Positions 57,986 through 64,000 of a stretch of 64,000 nucleotides of DNA are shown here, in pieces (the first letter of the stretch is position 1; each line of letters opens with the position of its first letter). Under the pieces are notes generated by a model, which was given only the letters and a program-made list of their open reading frames with translations, ran no database searches and was not told the DNA's origin. The DNA is taken from assembly GCA_932521035.1 (NCBI GenBank), contig OW051496.1:2294001-2358000 (forward strand), given 5' to 3'. Source of the DNA: Oscheius dolichura. Lineage: Eukaryota > Nematoda > Chromadorea > Rhabditida > Rhabditidae. Position numbers and translations under genes: made by a program.

Positions 57986-58183
57986 GCCGTCGTTGTCGTT
58001 GTCGTCAGCTCCATTGTGGTTGCCAAAACTGAAGTCGTGCTCTCCGGTTCCCATTCATCCGCATCGGCTAGAATATTCATTACAAAAGAGACAAAACAAC
58101 TTACGGTCAACTGTGGGGATACAGGCGAAGGAGACGGAGAAAATAAAGAGGGGAAGCAGCAGAATAGGGATAAAACCATCCAT
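57231..58183 (-). CDS. Secreted C-type lectin-like protein, short Thr stalk
   Basis: Start at 58183: MDGFIPILLLPLFIFSVSFA, a signal peptide, then CIPTVD. Exon 2 has DADEWEPESTTSVLATTMEL and a run of about 13 Thr. A 44-nt intron leads to the lectin domain: CPTTPSMWTINPANNYCYLA, NWNAAESYCAG, NGHLVSIENAAENDFIYN, WYIGLI, NNWGSAGVPP, GAHCTV, GKWEGPACNMMIPFVCK, stop at 57231. Six Cys and the WIGL-type motif fit a C-type lectin fold. The EPN/QPD calcium-sugar motif is not seen (SAGVPP instead), so sugar binding is doubtful. It forms a divergent pair with the gene at 58782. Confidence 0.8.
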
Positions 58184-58781
58184 ATCACCCGCAGCTAATC
58201 GGTCGAAACAAATAGAAGCCCGTCTCCATTCTTTCCCGCCCTAATAAAGTCCCGCTTCGGCTATTTTGCCTGCAAATTAGAGGAAGGGCAGGATGCTGGC
58301 CATTCTCGAAAGGTATTCTGGTGTGGCACTGACGGCCGTCTCAAAGCCGCCCTTTTGCGCAATCGAGCGGTAAATTTGATCCGAAAACTCCTTTATCCAA
58401 CCCGTATGCCGGCCGATTGCAAATTAATTATCGCCGAGAAATTGCCGCCGAGATTCTTCTTTCTGAACTGTGATGAAGACAGCGGCGATTAGTGGAATAA
58501 ATTCTAAAAAATGTAGAGTCTTTTGAAGAGAATAATATGCGGACTAAAATTTATAGATTGATTGAAAATTTGGGCTATTTGACGTCATTTTACAGCTTCT
58601 CCTATTGTTTCTATAATCAGGTCGTTTGTACCGCCCTAATTGAAACAGAAATACTGTTGCCGCTCCCTGCCCTTCCCCTAATGTACAGGCAAAGTGGCGG
58701 CGACCCGAAGCGGGACTTTATTAGGGCGGGAAAGAATGGAGACGGGCTTCCATTTGTTTCGACCGATTAGCTGCGGGTGAT
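58184..58781. promoter_or_regulatory. Shared upstream region of the two lectin genes
   Basis: 598 bp between divergent start codons. Its outer parts (to about 58266 and from about 58700) are also inverted copies of each other (CCCGCCCTAATAAAGTCCCG). The centre is unique. A bidirectional promoter is likely but no factor site was identified. Confidence 0.5.
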
Positions 58782-60812
58782 ATGGATACTTTTATCTCTA
58801 TTCTGCTGTTTCCCCTCTTTATTTTGCCCGTCTCTTTTGCCTGTATCCCCACAGTTGACCGTAAGTTGCTTTGTCTCTTTGCAATGAATATTTTAGCCGA
58901 TGCGGATGAATGGGAACCGGAGAGCACGACTTCAGTTCTGCTCACGTCAGTATTAGCGACCACAATGGAGATTACTAGCCCGGCAACGACGGAAACAACG
59001 ACTACAACTGGTAGGGTATCTAAATAGGCGGAAAAAAGCTAACAATACGAGTGAAAAAGTAAATACTGGGTGTCAGTTTATATCTTTCCGATTCAAAAAT
59101 CGTTTTTCTCATGAAAATAAAGAAACAAAAGACTATTCCTTCAATGGGAGGCTCTAACCCGGGCAGAAGAAAAAGCGAAAGTTTCACCAGCGAGTGCATT
59201 ATCCATTCGGCCACGGCTGCACATTTTTTACGCTTCCTGGGATAGTTGTAGACCCTCTTTTGAATGGACAAGGTCTCTTCTCTTCGGTTCAACCGAAACA
59301 AAGAGATTTCTTGCAAGGTTTTGCTAAAATCTCATAGAAATCGTGGGACGTTTCACTTTGTGTTGAGTTTTTTTTTCACTAGAAGGTAGGTTTTATGGGA
59401 TCGTTGGTCACTTCAGCTACGACAACGACCACCACCCCTACCACAACGACAACGACGACCACACCTACCACAACAACGACTACAACTACCCCAACCACGA
59501 CAAGTATGTCTTTCTTTAAACTTTTGACTGGCAAAACTGGAATTTTGATTCGGATTCTTTGTTCTTGGATAGGTAGGGTGAATTTTCCGTTTGGGAATCT
59601 TTAAAACAATTTTGGTCTTATTTCAATTATCAAAGCGGCTGTCTACTATCGAAAACTCCTTCTGAACAATCTGAATTGGAATTTTATGGAACTCCTACCC
59701 ATTTCAGCAACGACAACGACTCCCACCACGACAACTACCACAGAAGCTACTACTACGACCACCACTCCTACGACAACGACGACAACAACCACCCCAACCA
59801 CCACAAGTGAGTCCTCCTTTAAAATTTCAAGACGGGAGGTGAATTTTGAATCAGATCCTTTGAAATTTCGTTTTTTTTTTTTGGTTTTTTAAAGTCGACG
59901 CGGGTGTCCTCTATCAAATAACCCTTTTAAACTATAAAATTTGAAATTTAAAAGGACAGTATAAAACTGTGGGTTTGTTCATCGTTTCAGCTACGACTAC
60001 GACTCCAACAACAACAACAACGACTACCACTCCTACTACAACGACGACAACGACGACTACAACGACGACGACAACGATGATCAGTACCGAGAGATCTTCT
60101 TCTAGCTCTTATTTCCCCCTTTTCCAGCCTGTCCCACCACTCCCAGCATGTGGACTATCAATCCAGCTAATAACTATTGCTATCTAGCGGTTTTAACTGG
60201 ACAGGCGAACTGGAACGCTGCCGAAAGTTATTGTGCAGGTCAAGCCACAAACGGCCATTTGGTTTCTATTGAAAACGCAGCCGAGAATGATTTCATCTAC
60301 AGTATGTTTTGTGGCTGACTCTATAGATTTGGAAAAGATAAAGAAATAGCCATTTTCAGATATGATCATATCGCCCGTCGCTACTCCCATGACTGTTTGG
60401 TATATTGGGCTAATTCAAAACGCGGGTACTATGGATCTCTCCGGAATGAGCATGTGGAGGGATGGAACACCAGTAAGTTTTAAAAGAACTCTGAGGGTCG
60501 AATGGTCCCGTGGCGACGAGGATTGTCTCCTCTTTTGGATTAGGTCGCGCCTCAATTGATAATTTCTGTAAACTAAACCCCACATTTCAGTATGATTTTT
60601 CGGTCTATAATAATTGGGGCTCTGCAGGAGTACCGCCAATGGCCGGTGGTGCCCACTGTACTGTGGTAAGCAATGGTTTAAAGGGCAAGAAATTGTGGCT
60701 TTATTTTTAGATGCGCTTTGATTTTGGAGATGCTGACGATGGGAAATGGGAAGGCCCAGCTTGTAACATGATGATTCCATTCGTGTGTAAGGTACCAGCA
60801 ACTATTACTTGA
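58782..60812 (+). CDS. Secreted C-type lectin-like protein, long mucin-like Thr stalk
   Basis: Start MDTFISILLFPLFILPVSFA, a signal peptide. Nine exons add up to about 311 residues: 58782-58860, 58897-59010, 59417-59503, 59708-59806, 59991-60083, 60128-60301, 60360-60472, 60591-60665, 60711-60812. The three exons 59417-60083 are almost pure Thr with some Pro, each a multiple of three with phase-1 ends, so they can be added or lost without changing frame. The stalk is likely O-glycosylated. The lectin domain is the same as in the partner gene (WYIGLI, GAHCTV, FVCK). The partner has only one such Thr exon, so the stalk expanded here after the duplication or shrank there. Confidence 0.8.
59146..59215 (-). 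other. tRNA-like sequence in a lectin intron
   Basis: The minus strand reads GCAGCCGTGGCCGAATGGAT (A box, D arm), AATGCACTCGCTGGTGAAAC and CCCGGGTTAGAGCCTCCC (weak B box). The T-arm is degraded and the acceptor ends do not pair well. Pseudo-tRNA or SINE. Confidence 0.45.
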
Positions 60813-60885
60813 TATCGAGCTGGCCAATTACTTTTCCTCATGTTGTTCTTGACAAAAATTGTTTACAAATGTTTATACTGTCGCT
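60058..60885. repeat. Right arm of the 828-bp inverted repeat
   Basis: Partner of 57158-57985. The arms stop at TCGCT (60885), 73 bases past the stop codon. Confidence 0.9.
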
Positions 60886-61257
60886 TTTCCGTTTCGGATT
60901 TGTCTTTTATAAGAAAGACTATTCATTTTTTATTCAGTCAAAGAAAGTCTCACATATTCCGACTTGATACAATAACTTTACAAAACCTGCTGATCTCTCG
61001 TTTGTGTCATATACAATTTATTTTTTTTAACATTTATTAGACCTGGTTGTTAGTCCGTAATTTGCCGTATTACGGTGAGAATGCATTTGCTCGGCACTCT
61101 GATCCATCGTCGGATTATTCCACATTTATTGTTCAATCCATCATTTCGCATCATTTTGGACCGGTGACTATGGCTTCCAGTGAGAGTAATGCACCAAAAT
61201 TTTCTAAGCTTGGGCCATGATTGCGAGCAGAACCCCTGAAAAAGGAAGAAAACTTAA

Positions 61258-61555
61258 AGGAACAGTCAGGGACCTGGGAAGTTGACTGTAGATTTTCGCG
61301 GGCTTTGAGAAAGCGCGGGAAACTGATTATTCGCCCATGCGCAGTTTTCACATTTTCTTATTTTTTAATAGTCTATATTGATTATTTTGATGCCACTGCT
61401 CATAAACAATCAAAAGCATATCAAGAAAACAAGAAAAAATACGCTAAAACCGTCGGCGTGCTAAATATTCAAAAGCGCGCCAAAGGCGAGGGACGCTTGT
61501 GAGCGCAGTCGCCACGGGACCACTGCGCTCAAACCGAGGGTCCCTGACTGTTCCT
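61258..61555. mobile_element. TTAA MITE, 298 bp
   Basis: TTAA at 61254-61257 and 61556-61559. Ends AGGAACAGTCAGGGACC and GGTCCCTGACTGTTCCT, perfect over 17 bases. The cleanest member of the family. Confidence 0.85.
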
Positions 61556-61559
61556 TTAA

Positions 61560-62712
61560 AATTCTTTTGTTTCCTACCTGTAAAACTAACTGAAGCTGGT
61601 CTCTGCTGGAAAACGTTCCGTTTTTTAGAAGCGATGAAATATTTATGATCTCATCTGAATAGTAATACCGGCAGTTTTGCCAAAATTCCAATTCCAATTT
61701 CCTTCTGATATCCAGTTTCCTTCCCACGTTCTTCAATAATAGCTGTTTGTAAATGAAATCTCATACCTTCAAGAAACGGAGGAAATCATTCCAACAATAA
61801 GGGATAAACTGAACGTCTGTATATGATGAAAAGCATCTGATTTAGACCGGTAAAATGACCGAAACGAAGAAAAATCCCTACATTGCAGTCGAGGAGGACC
61901 TCTTCAGATTCGTTTTAGTCGGGAGGAAACAATTCTTCCAAGAGACATGTCTTCTCTACGTATGCGAGTGTATCCTTCGACCAATCCTTGTTCAATGTGC
62001 AATCAAGAGGCTTGCCTATATATCTGAAAAAGGACAAAACGTTGAAAAAAACAATAAAGGGGAAAAAACTCACAATTCTGTGAATATGAAGAGAAGTCGT
62101 TCACCCAATCGTTCATTAGGCCTAGTGCCTAAAAATAAAGAATATGGTGGCCAATAAAATGATATTTTACCTTGGCTCCTCCAGTGTTCATTCGCTATAC
62201 AATATGTATAGGCAAGAGAGGCAAGATGACATTTTGATCTCCAATAAAGTCATTTTCTCGTGGTTGATAAGCACCGACGCCCACTTACCAAAATGAGTGT
62301 ATTGCGATAAAACCCCTGTCACGTCTTATTACGATTTTTAGAAAATTCCACAGTCATGATTTCCTGTTAGCCACGGTCCAATTTATGGGTGAGCATTGCA
62401 AATCCTTGGGAGACAACCTGGTTTCTAGCTCAATAGCCAAAAAGGATGTCTTTCATCTTTCCATTGGAAATACTCCTCTTCTTTTCTGCTGTCCCATTCA
62501 ACATTTCAGTCGTTGTTACACAGCTGATCGATGTGTTTACTCGCGGACGACGGTCATTCTCCCGTCGAATTTCTCACCCTTTTCATGGTGAGAAATTACA
62601 GATGTCTAGTTTCTTCCTTTAAACCTTTTCACATTCTTCGACTCGCTCTTGTTGTTTCTCCCTTTTAGTTTCTCGTAATACCGGCGTTGCTGGTTATTAG
62701 CGGCTATCCCTA
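61560..62712. other. No gene supported
   Basis: An open frame at 61855-62157 (MTETKKNPYIAVEEDLFRFV) shows no family signature. Nothing else is called. Confidence 0.4.
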
Positions 62713-62752
62713 ATGGGAAGCGTCCTTTCTTCGGTGGAATATACTTCAGACG
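62713..62752 (+). pseudogene. Orphan kinase first exon
   Basis: MGSVLSSVEYTSD, the same length and phase as exon 1 of the kinases at 39390 and 63011, but the base after the codons is C and no kinase exon 2 follows before the next first exon at 63011. A remnant of a deleted copy, or an alternative first exon. Confidence 0.5.
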
Positions 62753-62761
62753 TGATTTTCT

Positions 62762-62880
62762 TATCAACACGGAAACCAGCAGGCTCTCTCTCTCTTGCTT
62801 TTTTTTATTCTTAAAACTTTAAGCTCGGAGTTTTATTGACTGCAAAGTTTCTCATTTTCCACGGTATTTTCAAAGGATAA
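62762..62880. repeat. Inverted copy of 40130-40235
   Basis: ACGGAAACCAGCAGGCTCTC and GACTGCAAAGTTTCTCATTT correspond to the reverse complement of 40130-40235. It shows that the kinase loci exchanged or duplicated sequence. Confidence 0.7.
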
Positions 62881-63010
62881 GCATCCACTTTGGCGCCACT
62901 GAAGGACTCTTATTGCCAACAGTTATTCTTTTCCTTTCAATTTCTCATCTCAAAAATGTTTGGTTCCTTCTAATTGCCCCTTATTCAGAGATTCTTTCTA
63001 TCTCCTTCTT

Positions 63011-64000
63011 ATGGGGAGTGTCCTTTCCTCGGTAAAATACACCCCAGATGGTAGCGTTGCTTTCCCATTTCTTTCTAATCTCGTACTATAGGTGTGCCTT
63101 ACTATCGTTTGAATGATATCAAAAACCGAGAATGGGTGGGTCAGGGAGGAGGTGGCTCGGTTTGGAAAGGATCCGGTACACAGGGATTCACTAGAACGAA
63201 CCGGTGAGTATTTTCTGCCTCAAAATATACCTATTTAGAATTGTCGCTGTGAAAAGGTTCAACATAATGGATATAGGATCTGAAAGAGAAATCGAAATAT
63301 ATATAAAAGATATTAGAATTGGCATATCTCATCTCGCGTCTTATAAATTGTTTACATTTAAATTTTCAGCACACCCATCCAAATATTGTTGAATTATTCG
63401 GAGTAATTTGGGATGGAGAGGTAATAAATAGAGGCAACTCTATAAAAAAACCAATATATACGGGATACGTGATGGAATATATGGAACTCGGTAGCCTCGA
63501 TCAAGGTGCTCTTCCTTCTAATTTATCGTAAATCCTGTATTATAAGCCCACCCTCCAATACAAGGCCCCTCTGGGAGAAGGGTTGAAAAATAGAAGCCCA
63601 CGGACTTATAATACAGGATTTACGGTAATATAAAAGTACATTTACAACAGAAATCCACGATGTCTCCAAACATTATGACATGAAGTTAATCGTGTCATGG
63701 ATTCAACAAATCGGCTATGGGCTACAATATCTACATGAACACGAAATACTTCACAGAGACGTCAAGCCCAAAAAGTAGATATTTTCTCTGTTTATTAATG
63801 TTTGTTTATTAACTCGTTTTTAGCATCCTTTTAGCAACAAGAACTCATTTAAAACTGGCGGATTTTGGACTGGCTAGGAATGTTTCTCATCAAAATACAT
63901 ATACTACTGGGTAATTAACGCTTCTCTTCCCTATAAACTTTGTTATTCCAGTCTCAGAGGAACCGACCCCTATATGGCCCCGGAAATAGTGGGAACAGAA
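63011..64000 (+). CDS. N-myristoylation-signal protein kinase, cut by the window edge
   Basis: Exon 1 (63011-63050) encodes MGSVLSSVKYTPD (G2, S6). Exon 2 (from about 63093): VPYYRLNDIKNREWVGQGGG with loop GQGGGGSVWKG. Then VAVKRFNIMD, HTHPNIVELFGVIWDG, VMEYMELGSLDQ, EIHDVSKHYDMKLIVSWIQQ, HRDVKPKN (Asn by splicing, 63776/63826), LKLADFGLARN, and GTDPYMAPEIVG at the edge. All catalytic residues up to APE are intact. Exon plan equals the kinase-kelch gene. The C-lobe and whatever follows (kelch or not) lie outside. A short palindromic insert fills one intron. Confidence 0.75.
63527..63624. mobile_element. 98-bp palindromic insert in a kinase intron
   Basis: CGTAAATCCTGTATTATAAG (63527-63546) and its inverse (63605-63624) enclose 58 bases that also partly pair (AGCCCA ... 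near TGGGCT-like). A small MITE or foldback element. Confidence 0.75.

Noticed and set aside
59397-60083. Regular ACNACNAC repeats, considered as a CRISPR-like or satellite array
   Set aside because: They encode Thr runs in three exons with splice sites; spacing and units are not those of an array.
61855-62157. 100-codon frame MTETKKNPYIAV...
   Set aside because: No splice context, neighbour or motif supports it; length is within chance for this base composition.
1-64000. Bacterial or viral origin
   Set aside because: Numerous short GT-AG introns, kinases, kelch, lectin, Helitrons and MITEs show an animal nuclear genome; no viral structural or polymerase gene was seen.

Overview
This is eukaryotic, almost certainly invertebrate metazoan DNA. 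The evidence is split genes with many very short introns (about 34-45 nt, GT...AG, often ending TTTCAG), long intergenic stretches full of mobile elements, and animal-type gene families. Probable F-box-like, SKP1-like, C-type lectin and MULE genes, together with TTTTCAG acceptors a few bases upstream of several start codons (possible spliced-leader sites), make a nematode-like genome the best guess. The species cannot be named from the sequence.

Layout. 1-430: inverted copy of the 3' flank of a kelch gene that lies at 35.9 kb. 472/657-5432: a Helitron on the minus strand carrying a defective Rep/helicase. 5.8-10.6 kb: a MULE-like transposase gene whose 1.9-kb intron is packed with repeats. 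11.4-16.2 kb: short Helitrons and a second, 4-kb Helitron on the plus strand, bounded by A and T. 16.8-21.6 and 22.1-29.6 kb: two long intron-rich genes (possibly one) that I do not recognise, with acidic, coiled-coil and arginine-rich stretches. 29.9-35.5 kb: a nest of MITEs, a kelch pseudogene, tandem head-to-tail Helitrons, a TTAA-flanked element with another inside it, and an orphan SKP1-like exon. 35.9-39.4 kb: a protein kinase reading directly into kelch repeats. 39.6-44.2 kb: decayed relatives of that gene, a small coiled-coil gene and another Helitron. 44.3-48.0 kb: a predicted pseudokinase followed, apparently in the same transcript, by a kinase. 48.1-48.9 kb: Helitron ends and a tandem repeat. 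49.0-50.7 kb: a Lys/Ser/Arg/Asp-rich gene. 51.0-56.2 kb: three and a half copies of a family with an F-box-like start. 57.2-60.8 kb: two divergent C-type lectin genes in an inverted duplication. 61-64 kb: another MITE, an orphan kinase first exon, and a third kinase gene running off the right edge.

The most interesting biology is the kinase family. All copies with a first exon start with a similar MG-x-x-x-(S/T) peptide, which predicts N-myristoylation. One copy is fused to kelch repeats and another seems to be a tandem pseudokinase-kinase, JAK-like in order only. A kelch pseudogene next to a kinase pseudogene in the same order suggests that the kinase-kelch unit was duplicated as a whole.

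The two large Helitrons have complementary lesions. One keeps the HUH nuclease motif but has lost the helicase Walker A region. The other keeps Walker A but has lost the HUH region. All exon joins here come from reading splice sites by eye, without transcripts. Identities are stated from family motifs, without any database search.
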